A DNA stretch of 64,000 bases, from positions 248,439 to 312,438 of the forward strand of contig NZ_JAKEDV010000001.1 of assembly GCF_021462505.1 (NCBI RefSeq). Direction: 5' to 3'. The notes beneath the pieces were generated by a model that was given only the letters and a program-made list of their open reading frames with translations, was not told the origin of the DNA and ran no database searches. Both the position numbers and the translations under genes were made by a program. Origin of the DNA: Thermus brockianus (GTDB lineage: Bacteria > Deinococcota > Deinococci > Deinococcales > Thermaceae). How positions within the stretch are numbered: the first letter of the stretch is position 1; every line of letters begins with the position of its first letter. This document shows, one piece after another, positions 49,170 through 61,955 of the stretch.

Positions 49170-50444
49170 ATGGAACGGCCTACCTCTGCCCGGCTTTTCG
49201 CCGAGGCGAACGAGCACATTCCAGGCGGCGTTTCTAGCCCTGTGCGGGCCTTTAGGGCCGTGGGGGGAACCCCCGTCTTCCTCGTGCGAGGGGAAGGGGC
49301 CTACGCCTTTGACGCCGACGGCAACCGCTACCTGGACTACGTGATGAGCTGGGGTCCCCTCATCCTGGGCCACGCCCACCCGGAGGTGGTGGCCCGGGTG
49401 AAGGAGGTGGCGGAAAAGGGGCTCACCTTTGGGGCGCCGCACCCCTTGGAGGTGGCCCTGGCCCAGGCGGTGAAGCGGGCCTATCCGGGGGTGGACCTGG
49501 TGCGTTTCGTGAGCACAGGGACCGAGGCCACCATGTCCGCCATCCGTCTCGCCCGGGGGTACACGGGCAGGAAGTACGTGGTGAAGTTCCGGGGCAACTA
49601 CCACGGCCACGCGGACGGCCTCCTGGTGGAGGCGGGCTCGGGGGCCCTCACCTTCGGCGTGCCCTCCAGCGCCGGCGTGCCCGAGGAGTACGCCCGGCTC
49701 ACCCTGGTCCTGGAGTACAACGACCCTGAGGGGCTAAGGGCGCTTTTGCGCACGCGGGGCGAGGAGGTCGCCGCCATCATCTTTGAGCCCGTGGTGGGGA
49801 ACGCTGGGGTACTCATCCCCACGGAGGAGTTTCTCAAGGCCCTCCTCGAGGCCCAAAACTACGGCGTCCTCCTTATCGCCGACGAGGTGATGACGGGCTT
49901 CCGCCTGGCCTTCGGCGGGGCCACGGAGCGGCTTGGCCTAAAGCCCGACCTCATCACCCTGGGGAAGATCCTGGGCGGAGGGCTTCCCGCCGCCGCCTAC
50001 GCCGGGAGGCGGGAGATTATGGAGAAGGTGGCCCCCTTGGGGCCCGTCTACCAGGCGGGGACGCTTTCCGGAAACCCCTTGGCCATGGCGGCGGGCCTGG
50101 CCACCCTGGAGATTTTGGAGAAAAACCCCGGCCACTACGCCCACTTGGAGGCCCTGGGGGCCAAGCTGGAGGCAGGCCTAAAGGAGGTCCTCTCCGCCAA
50201 GGGCATCCCCCACGCCGTGAACCGCATGGGCTCCATGCTCACCGTGTTCTTCACGGAAGGCCCTGTGGTCACCTTCCAGGACGCCAAGCGCACGGACACC
50301 GAGCTCTTCAAGCGCTTCTTCCACGGCCTCCTGGACCGGGGGGTGTACTGGCCGCCCTCCAACTTTGAGGCGGCCTTCCTCTCCGTGGCCCACACGGAGG
50401 AGGACGTGGAGAAGACCCTGGAGGCGCTGCAAAAGGCCCTGTGA
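49170..50444 (+). CDS. hemL: Glutamate-1-semialdehyde 2,1-aminomutase
   Basis: 424 residues of a class III PLP aminotransferase: RPTSARLFAEANEHIPGGVSSPVRAF, FVSTGTEATMSAIRLARGYTGR, LLIADEVMTGFRLAFGG and the PLP lysine in TLGKILGGGLP. It makes 5-aminolevulinate from glutamate semialdehyde for haem synthesis. ATG 49170 follows TAGAGT by 7 bases; the earlier in-frame GTG lies inside that box. It overlaps mnmE. Confidence 0.95.
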   Translation: MERPTSARLFAEANEHIPGGVSSPVRAFRAVGGTPVFLVRGEGAYAFDADGNRYLDYVMSWGPLILGHAHPEVVARVKEVAEKGLTFGAPHPLEVALAQAVKRAYPGVDLVRFVSTGTEATMSAIRLARGYTGRKYVVKFRGNYHGHADGLLVEAGSGALTFGVPSSAGVPEEYARLTLVLEYNDPEGLRALLRTRGEEVAAIIFEPVVGNAGVLIPTEEFLKALLEAQNYGVLLIADEVMTGFRLAFGGATERLGLKPDLITLGKILGGGLPAAAYAGRREIMEKVAPLGPVYQAGTLSGNPLAMAAGLATLEILEKNPGHYAHLEALGAKLEAGLKEVLSAKGIPHAVNRMGSMLTVFFTEGPVVTFQDAKRTDTELFKRFFHGLLDRGVYWPPSNFEAAFLSVAHTEEDVEKTLEALQKAL

Positions 50445-51745
50445 TGCGGCTTAAGGACCCCATCTGCGCCATCGCCACCCCGCCCGGGAAGGGGGCCATC
50501 GGGGTGGTGCGCCTCTCCGGGGAAGGGGCATTGGAGGTGGCGGCGAGGGTGTGGCGGGGGAAGGACCCAAGGGGGCTAAAGGGGGGGCGCTTCACCCTGG
50601 GGGAGGTGGTGGACCCCGAAACGGGGGAGGTGCTGGACCAGGCCCTCCTCCTCGTCTTCCGGGCCCCCCGGTCCTACACGGGGGAGGACGCCTGCGAGTT
50701 CCACACCCACGGCTCCCCGGCGGTGCTCCGGCGGGTCCTCGAGGCCCTCTACCGGGCGGGGGCGAGGCCCGCTGGGCCTGGGGAGTTCACCCTGCGCGCC
50801 TACCTCAACGGCAAGCTGGACCTGGCCCAGGCGGAAGCGGTCTTGGCCCTGGTGGAGGCGGAAGGGGACCTGGCCCGCAGGCAGGCCCTAAGGGCCCTGG
50901 AGGGGGCCTTTTCCCGCCGGATAGAAGCCTTGGAAAACCGGCTTCTGGACCTCTTCGCCCACATCCAGGCCCTTTTGGACTACCCCGAAGAGGGGGTGGA
51001 GCCTGTGGAGGCGGAACGCACCATCCGGGAGGTCCTGGGGGAGGTGGAGGGCCTCCTCGCCCAAGCCCGGGCCTCCCGGCTTGCGCAGAAGGGGGCCCGC
51101 CTCGCCCTCATCGGGGCCCCCAACGCCGGGAAAAGTAGCCTCCTGAACGCCCTTTTGGGCTACGAGCGGGCCCTCGTTTCCCCCATCCCCGGCACCACCC
51201 GGGACTACCTCGAGGCCCCCCTGGAGCTTTCCGGCATCCCCCTAGTGGCGGTGGACACCGCCGGGGTGCGGGACACGGAGGACCCCTTGGAGCGGGCCGG
51301 TGTGGAAAGGGCCCTGAGGATCGCCGAGGAGGCGGACCTCATCCTCTACGTGGCCGACCGCTCCGCCCCCAGGCCCGCCCCGCCCCCCTTGCCCTGGGAG
51401 CGCACCCTGAAGGTGGCCACCAAGGCGGACCTGCCCCCCGCCTGGGAAGACCCCGCCTTCCTCCCCGTTTCCAGCCGCACGGGAGAGGGGATGGACCGGC
51501 TCAAGGAGGCCATCCACCGGGCCCTCCTCGGGGAGGGGGCTGGGGAGTTCCTCCTCACGGAAAGGCAGGTGGAGGCCCTCCACCGCATCCGGGAGAGGCT
51601 CCTTGAGGCCCTCTCCTTGCCCCAGGACCTCATGGGCCTGGCCCTGCAGGAGGCCCTGGAGGCCCTAAGCGCCCTCCGCGGCCGGGGAGAGGTGGCGGAG
51701 GCGGTGGTGGCCCGGGTCTTCCAGAACTTCTGCGTGGGCAAGTAG
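50444..51745 (+). CDS. mnmE: tRNA uridine-5-carboxymethylaminomethyl modification GTPase MnmE
   Basis: 433 residues. N-terminal folate-binding domain (DPICAIATPPGKGAIGVVRLSGEGA), helical domain, inserted G domain with GAPNAGKSSLLNALLG, DTAGVRDTEDPLE and TKADL, and the C-terminal FCxGK motif (FCVGK). With MnmG it modifies U34 of certain tRNAs. Either GTG 50441 or ATG 50444 could start it; the ATG gives the usual N-terminus MRLKDPI. Confidence 0.95.
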   Translation: MRLKDPICAIATPPGKGAIGVVRLSGEGALEVAARVWRGKDPRGLKGGRFTLGEVVDPETGEVLDQALLLVFRAPRSYTGEDACEFHTHGSPAVLRRVLEALYRAGARPAGPGEFTLRAYLNGKLDLAQAEAVLALVEAEGDLARRQALRALEGAFSRRIEALENRLLDLFAHIQALLDYPEEGVEPVEAERTIREVLGEVEGLLAQARASRLAQKGARLALIGAPNAGKSSLLNALLGYERALVSPIPGTTRDYLEAPLELSGIPLVAVDTAGVRDTEDPLERAGVERALRIAEEADLILYVADRSAPRPAPPPLPWERTLKVATKADLPPAWEDPAFLPVSSRTGEGMDRLKEAIHRALLGEGAGEFLLTERQVEALHRIRERLLEALSLPQDLMGLALQEALEALSALRGRGEVAEAVVARVFQNFCVGK

Positions 51746-54435
<2,690 letters not shown>

Positions 54436-54444
54436 TTAGGAGCT

Positions 54445-54473
54445 AGTGTAGGAAAACCCGCCTCCCCCGTCAA
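54445..54473 (-). promoter_or_regulatory. Promoter of metY-metX
   Basis: Minus strand TTGACG (54468-54473), a 17-base spacer and TACACT (54445-54450), about 40 bases upstream of the riboswitch. Confidence 0.75.
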
Positions 54474-54478
54474 CCCCT

Positions 54479-54507
54479 TTGACCTTTTCCCCTCCATGGC
54501 CTATACT
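54479..54507 (+). promoter_or_regulatory. Promoter of tRNA-Pro
   Basis: TTGACC (54479-54484), a 17-base spacer and TATACT (54502-54507), 11 bases before the tRNA. It is back to back with the metY promoter. Confidence 0.8.
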
Positions 54508-54518
54508 GGCTTCCGCTA

Positions 54519-54595
54519 CGGGGAGTAGCGCAGCCCGGTAGCGCACCTCGTTCGGGACGAGGGGGTCGCTGGTTCAAATCCAGTCTCCCCGACCA
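54519..54595 (+). tRNA. tRNA-Pro(CGG)
   Basis: 77 bases including CCA. Acceptor CGGGGAG/CTCCCCG, anticodon loop TTCGGGA with anticodon CGG, T loop TTCAAAT. The C1-G72 pair is typical of bacterial tRNA-Pro. Confidence 0.95.
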
Positions 54596-54598
54596 GGG

Positions 54599-54623
54599 AA
54601 GCCGGCCTAAGGGCCGGCTTTTC
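54599..54623 (+). terminator. Terminator after tRNA-Pro
   Basis: AAGCCGGCC/GGCCGGCTT with a TAAG loop, then TTC. The next gene's -10 begins 3 bases later. Confidence 0.8.
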
Positions 54624-54625
54624 CG

Positions 54626-54631
54626 TATACT
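54626..54631 (+). promoter_or_regulatory. -10 box of the Na/Pi-cotransporter-like gene
   Basis: TATACT, 6 bases before GTG 54638, leaderless. Confidence 0.5.
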
Positions 54632-54637
54632 CCGGGC

Positions 54638-56128
54638 GTGGGCTTCTGGGCGGGGCTTGCCCTACTCTTGCTTGGGCTCCACCTGGTGGGGGAGGGGCTT
54701 TCCGCCCTCAAGGCCAGGCGGCACCTCCTGGCCCGGGCCCTCGGCCATCCCTTGGGCGTTTTGGGGGCAGGGTTTTTCTTGGGGCTCCTTTCGGGGAGCG
54801 GCACGGGGTTCTCCCTCCTGGCCCTGGGCCTTCTGGAAAGCGGGGTGCTCGGCCTTGGGCGGGCCGCCCTCCTCTCCTTGGCCGCCACGGCGGGGGCGGC
54901 CTTCTGGGTGGGGGTGGTTTCCCTGGCGCAGCGGGGGTTGGCGGAGGCCCTCCTGGCCCTTGGGCTTCCCTTCCTCCTATGGCCGAGCCTCCGCCGGGTG
55001 GCCTTCTTTTTCCTCGGGCTTGGGCTCCTTTTCCTGGGCTTTTTGCGCATGGGGGAGGGGGTGGAAAGCCTAAGGCCCCTTTTGGCCCTCTTGGACCCAG
55101 GCCCCTTGGGCCTTTACCTTTTGGGCTTTTTCCTGGCCTTCCTGCTCGCCACCGCCAACGGGGTGGCGGCCCTGGCCTTGGCCCTTTCCCCGGCCTTGGG
55201 CCAGGCAGGGGCCATGGCCTTGGTCCTGGGGGCGGGGGTGGGGGTTTCCGGGGCCCTCTTTTGGGCCTATGTGGCGGGCAGGCGGGAGGCCTTGCCCCTG
55301 GGGGCGGTGCTCCTCGCCCACCGCTTTCTCCTTTCCTTGCCCCTTCTGGGGCTCTTGCCCTGGTTTGGCCCCTTGGGGGTGGTGGGGTTTCACGCCCTGG
55401 CGCACCTCGCCTTCGCCTTGGGGTTCTTGCCCTTGGGGGAGCGGTATGCCGCCTTGGCGGGCAGGCTTTTTCCCAAGCGGGGCGTGGCCCCCAAGTACCT
55501 CTCCCAGGAGGCCCTGGAAACGCCGGGCCTTGCCTTTGCCTTGGTGCAACGGGAGCTTGCCCGGGTGGCGGATGCGGTGCGGGGGATGTTAGCCCAGGCG
55601 GTGAGGGTCCTGGCCCAGGAAGAGGGGGGCGAGGCGGAGCTTGTCCCCTTGGAGGAGAAGGTGGACCGCCTCACCCGGGAGGTGGTCCTCTACACGGCGG
55701 AGCTCTCCACCCGCACCAAGGACGAGCGGGCGGTGCGCTTTTTCGTCATGGCCTCGGAGCTGGAGCACCTGGGGGATTTGGTGCGGCGGATTGTGCGCCA
55801 GGCGGAGAGGCTTTGGGCGCAGGGGCTCACCTTTAGCCCGGAGGGGCGGGAGGACCTTTTGGAGGCCATGCGGGAGGTCCTAAAGCGGCTTGAGCTTCTG
55901 GCGGCCGCCTTGGGTACCGGGGACAAGGCTTTGGCGGAGGAGGTCCTGCGGCAGGCTCCCGCCCTGGAAGCGTTTCTGGACCGCTTGCGCCGGGCCCACC
56001 TGGCCCGCCTCGAGGGGGGAAGGGCGGAGAGCCGGGCCACCACCTTGGCCCACCTGGACCTCCTCATCACCCTGGAGGAGCTCGGGGGCGGGGTGGAGAG
56101 GCTTTGCCGCCTGGTCCTGGAGCTTTAA
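54638..56128 (+). CDS. Na/Pi cotransporter-like protein with PhoU domain
   Basis: 496 residues. Roughly residues 1-270 are two repeats of membrane helices ([91 protein letters not shown]). Residues about 300-490 are two PhoU-like helical bundles ([28 protein letters not shown]). This is the NptA/YjbB layout. The family's QSSSA motifs are degenerate here (GSGTGFS, TANGVAA), so sodium-coupled phosphate transport is uncertain. Confidence 0.65.
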   Translation: MGFWAGLALLLLGLHLVGEGLSALKARRHLLARALGHPLGVLGAGFFLGLLSGSGTGFSLLALGLLESGVLGLGRAALLSLAATAGAAFWVGVVSLAQRGLAEALLALGLPFLLWPSLRRVAFFFLGLGLLFLGFLRMGEGVESLRPLLALLDPGPLGLYLLGFFLAFLLATANGVAALALALSPALGQAGAMALVLGAGVGVSGALFWAYVAGRREALPLGAVLLAHRFLLSLPLLGLLPWFGPLGVVGFHALAHLAFALGFLPLGERYAALAGRLFPKRGVAPKYLSQEALETPGLAFALVQRELARVADAVRGMLAQAVRVLAQEEGGEAELVPLEEKVDRLTREVVLYTAELSTRTKDERAVRFFVMASELEHLGDLVRRIVRQAERLWAQGLTFSPEGREDLLEAMREVLKRLELLAAALGTGDKALAEEVLRQAPALEAFLDRLRRAHLARLEGGRAESRATTLAHLDLLITLEELGGGVERLCRLVLEL

Positions 56129-56131
56129 GCT
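56126..56131 (+). promoter_or_regulatory. -10 box of rsmD fused to the upstream stop codon
   Basis: TAAGCT, 7 bases before GTG 56139; its TAA ends the upstream gene. Confidence 0.5.
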
Positions 56132-56138
56132 AAGGGGC

Positions 56139-56654
56139 GTGGTGAGGATTCTGGGCGGCAAGGCCAAGGGGGTGCCCCTCAAGGTGCCCGCCTCGGCGAG
56201 GCCCTCCCCGGTGCGGCTCAGGAAGGCCCTTTTTGACTACCTGCGCCTTCGCTACCCGGCCAAGGGACGCTTTTTGGACCTCTATGCGGGGAGCGGGGCG
56301 GTGGGCCTCGAGGCCGCCAGCGAGGGCTGGCAGGCCACCTTGGTGGAAAAGGACCCCGAGGCCGTCCGCCTCCTTCAGGAAAACGCCCGGCGCACGGGGC
56401 TTCCCGTGCGCATCGTGCCCCTGCCCGTGGAGGTCTTCCTGCCCGAGGCGAAGGCCAAAGGGGAGCGCTACACCGTGGCCTTCATGGCCCCGCCGTACCT
56501 CCTGGACCTGGTGGCGGCCTTCCAGGCCCTTTTGGAAAGCGGTCTGGTGGAGGAAGGCGGGCTTTACATCCTGCAGCACCCCAAGGACCTCCTATTTCCC
56601 CTAGGGGAGCGGCGGGTTTACGGGGAAAACGCCCTCACCTTCGTGGAGGTATGA
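56139..56654 (+). CDS. rsmD: RsmD-family rRNA (guanine-N2) methyltransferase
   Basis: 171 residues, shorter than E. coli RsmD (about 198). VRILGGKAKGVPLKVP, RPSPVRLRKALFDYL and the SAM loop LDLYAGSGAVGLEAASEGW are conserved. Motif IV reads APPY (117-120) instead of the usual (D/N)PPY. RsmD methylates G966 of 16S rRNA; the changed motif leaves activity open. It starts at GTG 56139, 7 bases after TAAGCT. coaD begins directly after its stop. Confidence 0.82.
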   Translation: MVRILGGKAKGVPLKVPASARPSPVRLRKALFDYLRLRYPAKGRFLDLYAGSGAVGLEAASEGWQATLVEKDPEAVRLLQENARRTGLPVRIVPLPVEVFLPEAKAKGERYTVAFMAPPYLLDLVAAFQALLESGLVEEGGLYILQHPKDLLFPLGERRVYGENALTFVEV

Positions 56655-57970
<1,316 letters not shown>

Positions 57971-57976
57971 AGGCCC

Positions 57977-57991
57977 AGTATCCGCTAAAAT
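57977..57991. promoter_or_regulatory. Divergent promoters of the EamA and aldehyde dehydrogenase genes
   Basis: Minus-strand GATACT (57977-57982) is 6 bases before the EamA ATG. Plus-strand TAAAAT (57986-57991) precedes GGAGGT and the ATG at 58008. Confidence 0.45.
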
Positions 57992-58007
57992 CCCCTTGGA
58001 GGTCAGC

Positions 58008-59600
58008 ATGAAGGCGTTTTCCGCCAAGTACGGGAACACCCTGGAGTTCGGCCACCTCATCGGGGGTGAGGAGGTATGGGAAGGGGAGGCCTTGGAGCGC
58101 CATAACCCCTCGGACCGGGAAGACCTGGTGGCCCGCTTTCCTGAGGGCACCAAGGACACCCTGCGCAAGGCGGCCCTCAAGGCCCGGGAGGCCTTTGAGG
58201 TCTGGAGCCGCACCCCGGCCCCGGTGCGGGGGCAGGTGCTCTTCAACCTGGCGAAGATCCTGGAGCGGGAAAAGCCCACCCTGACCCGCCTCATGGTGCG
58301 GGAGGTGGGGAAGACCTTCAAGGAGGCGGGCGGGGACGTGCAGGAGGCCATAGACACCGCCCTCTTCTTCGCCTCCGAGGGGCGGAGGCTCTATGGGCAG
58401 ACCGTGCCCAGCGAGATGCGGGACAAGGAGCTCTTCACCTTCCGCAGACCCCTAGGGGTGGTGGGCATGATCACCGCCGGCAACTTCCCCATCGCCGTGC
58501 CCAGCTGGAAGCTCATCCCGGCGGTCCTCACGGGAAACACCGTGGTCTGGAAGCCCTCGGACGACTCCCCCACCCTCTCCTACGTCTTCGTCAAGCTCTT
58601 TGAGGAGGCGGGCCTGCCCCCTGGGGTCATCAACGTGGTCTTCGGCGGGGGTAAGGGCTCCACCGGCCAGTGGCTGGTGGAGCTCATGGACGAGGGGCTT
58701 CTCAACAAGTTCGCCTTCACGGGGAGCACCCAGGTGGGGCGCTGGATCGGGGAGGTGGCGGGGCGGAACCTCATCCGGCCCACCCTGGAGCTGGGGGGCA
58801 AGAACCCCCTGGTGGTCATGCGGGACGCCGATCTGGACCTGGCGGTGGAGGGGGCCTGGTGGAGCGCCTTCGCCACGGGAGGGCAACGGTGCACCAGCGC
58901 CGGGAACATCCTGGTGGACGCCCCTATTTATGAAGAGTTCAAAAAGCGCTTCCTGGAGCGCACCGAGGCCACGGTGGTGGGCAACCCCCTCCTCCACCCC
59001 GAGGTCACCTACGGCCCCTTCCTCAACGAAAGGCTTTTCCGCCGCTGGGAGGAGCACTACGCCTGGGGCAAGGAGGACGGGGCCACCCTCCTTTTCGGCA
59101 AGGGGCGGATTACCCGGGACAACCCCTACCCCCGCTTCCTGGGGGACCCTGAGGCGGGGCTTTACGGCTGGCCCACGGTGTGGGAGGCGGCCCCCGGCAT
59201 GCGCCAGTTCCAGGAGGAGATCTTCGGGCCCACCATCAACCTGGTGAAGGTGGACGGGATTGAGGAGGCCATCCGGGTGGCCAACGCCACGCCCTACGGC
59301 CTTTCCAGCGCCATCTACACCAACCACCGACACTGGGCCTACCTCTTCAAGGTGGGCATCCGGGCGGGCATGACCAGCATCAACAACGCCACCGTGGGGG
59401 CCGAGGCCCACCTGCCCTTCGGCGGCGTGAAGGCGAGCGGCAACGGGGCCCGGGAGTCGGGCATCTGGGTGATTGAGGAGTACACTTACTGGCATGCGGT
59501 GAACGAGGAGTATTCGGGGCGGCTCCAACTCGCCCAGATGGACACCGGCTACGTGAGCCCCAAGGAGCCCACCCCTTGGGCGGAGGTGTTGGGCTTTTAG
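58008..59600 (+). CDS. Aldehyde dehydrogenase (530-aa type)
   Basis: 530 residues. NAD+ binding region TAGNFPIAVPSWKLIPAVLTGNTVVWKPS and FTGSTQVGRWIGE, the general base in TLELGGKNP, and the catalytic Cys in ATGGQRCTSAGN are intact. It is longer than usual ALDHs, with a C-terminal tail after the INNATVGAEAHLPFGGVKASGNG segment (EYSGRLQLAQMDTGYVSPKEPTPW). It resembles lysine/P5C-type dehydrogenases; the substrate is not fixed. GGAGGT lies 4 bases before the ATG. Confidence 0.87.
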   Translation: MKAFSAKYGNTLEFGHLIGGEEVWEGEALERHNPSDREDLVARFPEGTKDTLRKAALKAREAFEVWSRTPAPVRGQVLFNLAKILEREKPTLTRLMVREVGKTFKEAGGDVQEAIDTALFFASEGRRLYGQTVPSEMRDKELFTFRRPLGVVGMITAGNFPIAVPSWKLIPAVLTGNTVVWKPSDDSPTLSYVFVKLFEEAGLPPGVINVVFGGGKGSTGQWLVELMDEGLLNKFAFTGSTQVGRWIGEVAGRNLIRPTLELGGKNPLVVMRDADLDLAVEGAWWSAFATGGQRCTSAGNILVDAPIYEEFKKRFLERTEATVVGNPLLHPEVTYGPFLNERLFRRWEEHYAWGKEDGATLLFGKGRITRDNPYPRFLGDPEAGLYGWPTVWEAAPGMRQFQEEIFGPTINLVKVDGIEEAIRVANATPYGLSSAIYTNHRHWAYLFKVGIRAGMTSINNATVGAEAHLPFGGVKASGNGARESGIWVIEEYTYWHAVNEEYSGRLQLAQMDTGYVSPKEPTPWAEVLGF

Positions 59601-59601
59601 G

Positions 59602-59970
59602 CTACTGGGCGCTTTCCAGGTCGGGGCGGAGCTTTACCGCCTCCCGTAGGTAGACGTGGCGTACCCGGTCCTGGGGGGTGTCGGTGTTCCACAGGGCCAG
59701 GACCCGGATAACCCGGGGGAGGCTTCCCGGCACCGGTACCTCCCGGGCGGAGAGGAGGGGCACCCGGTGCATGCCGATCTGCCGGGCGGCCTCCGCCGGA
59801 AAGGCGGAGGTGAGGTCCTCCGTCACGGTGAAGATGATGGCGGCAAGCTCCTCGTGGCTTTGGATGCCGTTGGCCTCCAGCATCTTCAGGAGAAGTTCCC
59901 GCGTGGCCTGGTGGATGGCCTCTGGCGTGTCCTCCTCCACGGTGATGGCGCCCCGTATGCCCCGTACCAT
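59602..59970 (-). CDS. aroH: Chorismate mutase, AroH class
   Basis: 122 residues, the same length as and nearly identical to the known T. thermophilus enzyme ([53 protein letters not shown]). It forms prephenate from chorismate for phenylalanine and tyrosine as a trimer. ATG 59970 gives the standard N-terminus; TAGCAT (59981-59986, minus strand) lies 10 bases upstream. Confidence 0.96.
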   Translation of the reverse strand: MVRGIRGAITVEEDTPEAIHQATRELLLKMLEANGIQSHEELAAIIFTVTEDLTSAFPAEAARQIGMHRVPLLSAREVPVPGSLPRVIRVLALWNTDTPQDRVRHVYLREAVKLRPDLESAQ

Positions 59971-60015
59971 ATTAGGCCCCATGCTAAGGGGTTTCCCCTC
60001 CTGGGGCAAGGCGGG

Positions 60016-60021
60016 TAGACT
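60016..60021 (+). promoter_or_regulatory. -10 box of the PIG-L deacetylase gene
   Basis: TAGACT, 7 bases before ATG 60029, leaderless. Confidence 0.5.
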
Positions 60022-60028
60022 CTAGCCC

Positions 60029-60691
60029 ATGAACCTTCTCGCCGTGTTTGCCCACCCCGATGACGAGATTGGAGCGGCGGGGACCCTGGCCCTGCACGCT
60101 AGGAGGGGCGACCGGGTGATGCTCGTCTGGATGACCAAGGGGGAGCTGGCGAGCCAGTTCGGCGAGGCTCCTCCTGAAGAGGTGGCGCGGGTGCGGGAGG
60201 GGCACGGGGCCCATGTGGCGGGGCTTATCGGCGCCGAGCACCGCTTTTTGCCCTTCGGCGACACCCTCCTCACCGGGGGAAGGGAGGAGGCCTTGGCCCT
60301 GGCCCGGATCATGGCGGAGTTCCGCCCCGACGCCGTCCTCACCTGGGACCCCCTGGATGTCCACCCCGACCACCGGGCCACCCACCAGGCGGTGCTTTCC
60401 GCCTTGAAGCTTTGCCGCATCCCCAAGCTGGTGGGGGAGGCCCACCGGAAGCCCGTAAGGCTCTACCATTACCCCCGGAAGGAGCTTGCCCGCCCCTGGG
60501 TGTACGTGGACACCACCTCCACCCAGGAGGTGGCGGAGGCGGTCTTTCAGTTTTACCGGGAGTTTTACCGCTGGCCCTTTAGCCTGGAGGAGTTTCGGGC
60601 CCGGCGGCGGCTTCTGGGCCTCGAGGCGGGGGTTCGCTTTGCGGAGGCGTTTCAGACGGATGCCCCTCCGGCGTGGCCGGCGCTTCCTTAA
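60029..60691 (+). CDS. PIG-L family deacetylase
   Basis: 220 residues. FAHPDDEIGAAGTLALHARRGDRVMLVWMTKGE and DPLDVHPDHRATHQAVL carry the zinc and catalytic residues. It is a second LmbE-like deacetylase besides BshB1 at 22488. It could be BshB2 or a bacillithiol conjugate amidase (Bca). Its last 113 bases overlap the convergent CLC-channel gene. Confidence 0.82.
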   Translation: MNLLAVFAHPDDEIGAAGTLALHARRGDRVMLVWMTKGELASQFGEAPPEEVARVREGHGAHVAGLIGAEHRFLPFGDTLLTGGREEALALARIMAEFRPDAVLTWDPLDVHPDHRATHQAVLSALKLCRIPKLVGEAHRKPVRLYHYPRKELARPWVYVDTTSTQEVAEAVFQFYREFYRWPFSLEEFRARRRLLGLEAGVRFAEAFQTDAPPAWPALP

Positions 60692-61955
60692 GGCCCTCCT
60701 CCGGGTCGTGGGCGGGGGTCAGGGCGTAGGCCAGGAAGACGGCGGGCAGGGCTAAGGGGAGGCTTGCGTACCCGCCCCACTCCGCCGCCAGGGCCAGGCC
60801 GGCGAAGGGGGCCCGGGCCACCCCGGCCAGGACCGCCACCCCGCCCGCCAGGGCCAAGGCCTCGGCCGGAAGGTTGAAGGGCCCGGCCAGGTGGGCGAGG
60901 AAGGCGCCCAAAAGCCCCCCTAGGACCAGGGCCGGGGTGAAGGGCCCCCCGTACGCCCTTACCCCCAGGGCCAGGATGAGGAGGAGGAGCTTGGCGAGGA
61001 GGAGGTAGAAAAGCGCCCAAGGGGCGAGGAGGGGCGTGGTGGCCACCGCCACCCAGCCGAGGCCGTTTCCCAAGGCCTCGGGGAGGAAGAGGAGGGCGAG
61101 GGCGAGGGCAAGGCCCAGGAGGGCGTGGCGGAGGGGGAAAGGGAGGGGCTTAAGCCAGGCGGCAAGGGCCCTTCCCCCCTCGGTCCACAGGGTGGCCAAG
61201 GCGGCGGCCAAAACCCCCAGGAGGAGGCCTGCGGGGAGGCTTGCCAGGTCCAGGCGCACGGGAAAGGGAAGGAGGGGCTCATAGCCGAAAAAGGCTCCGT
61301 AGACGGCGAAGCCCGAAAGGGCCCCGATGAGGGCGGGGGTGAGGGCCCGGGCCTCGAGGAGGAGGGAGCGGTAGAGGATCTCCGTGGCGAGGAGGGCCCC
61401 CGCCACCGGGGCGTGGAGGGCGGCCCCGAGCCCGGCGGCAAGCCCGGCAAAGGCTAACCCTCCGCCCAAGCGGGGAAAGCGGCGGTCCAAAAGGAGCCCC
61501 AGCCAAAGCCCCAAAACCCCGAAAGGCCCCTCCCGGCCCATGGGGGAGTAGAGGGCGATCTGCAACGCCCCGCCCAGGACCGCCCGGGGGTGGGCGAGCC
61601 GGGGGGCCGGGGTCCCTTCCCGCGCCTGGCGCAGAAGGGCGGCGAGCCCCTGCCCGGTGCCCAGGTAGCTCGTGAGGGCGTAAAGGGGCGGGAGGAGGAA
61701 GGCGAGGGGCCAGAGAGCTGGCCCCGTGAAGGCCTGGAGGAGCCCCCCTTCCCCCGGGGGCTCGGGGGCCAGGTAGCCGAAAAGGTTGCCTACCCCTTCG
61801 GCCAGGGGCCGCAGGGCAAGGTTCAGCAGGGCCACCAGAAGCCCCGCCAAGGCCCCGGTGAAGGCGCTATAGAGGATGAGGGGCCCGGTGTGGCGCACCT
61901 CCTCGTCCCAGAAGGAAGGCAGGGAAAGGTGGGGGCCGCGGCCCAAGGGGCGCAT
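60579..61955 (-). CDS. CLC-family chloride channel/transporter-like protein
   Basis: 458 residues with about ten membrane helices. SPMGREGPFGVLGLWLGLLLD (GxEGP) and AYGGPFTPALVLGGLLGAFL (GxFxP) are the CLC ion-path motifs; the first motif GSGIP is replaced by GTGQG. A Pro/Glu-rich tail of about 45 residues (PEEGLKEAPATPEGHPSE...) overlaps the deacetylase gene and may be a late extension. Whether it is a channel or exchanger cannot be told. Confidence 0.75.
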   Translation of the reverse strand: MRPLGRGPHLSLPSFWDEEVRHTGPLILYSAFTGALAGLLVALLNLALRPLAEGVGNLFGYLAPEPPGEGGLLQAFTGPALWPLAFLLPPLYALTSYLGTGQGLAALLRQAREGTPAPRLAHPRAVLGGALQIALYSPMGREGPFGVLGLWLGLLLDRRFPRLGGGLAFAGLAAGLGAALHAPVAGALLATEILYRSLLLEARALTPALIGALSGFAVYGAFFGYEPLLPFPVRLDLASLPAGLLLGVLAAALATLWTEGGRALAAWLKPLPFPLRHALLGLALALALLFLPEALGNGLGWVAVATTPLLAPWALFYLLLAKLLLLILALGVRAYGGPFTPALVLGGLLGAFLAHLAGPFNLPAEALALAGGVAVLAGVARAPFAGLALAAEWGGYASLPLALPAVFLAYALTPAHDPEEGLKEAPATPEGHPSETPPQSEPPPRGPEAAAGPETPPG

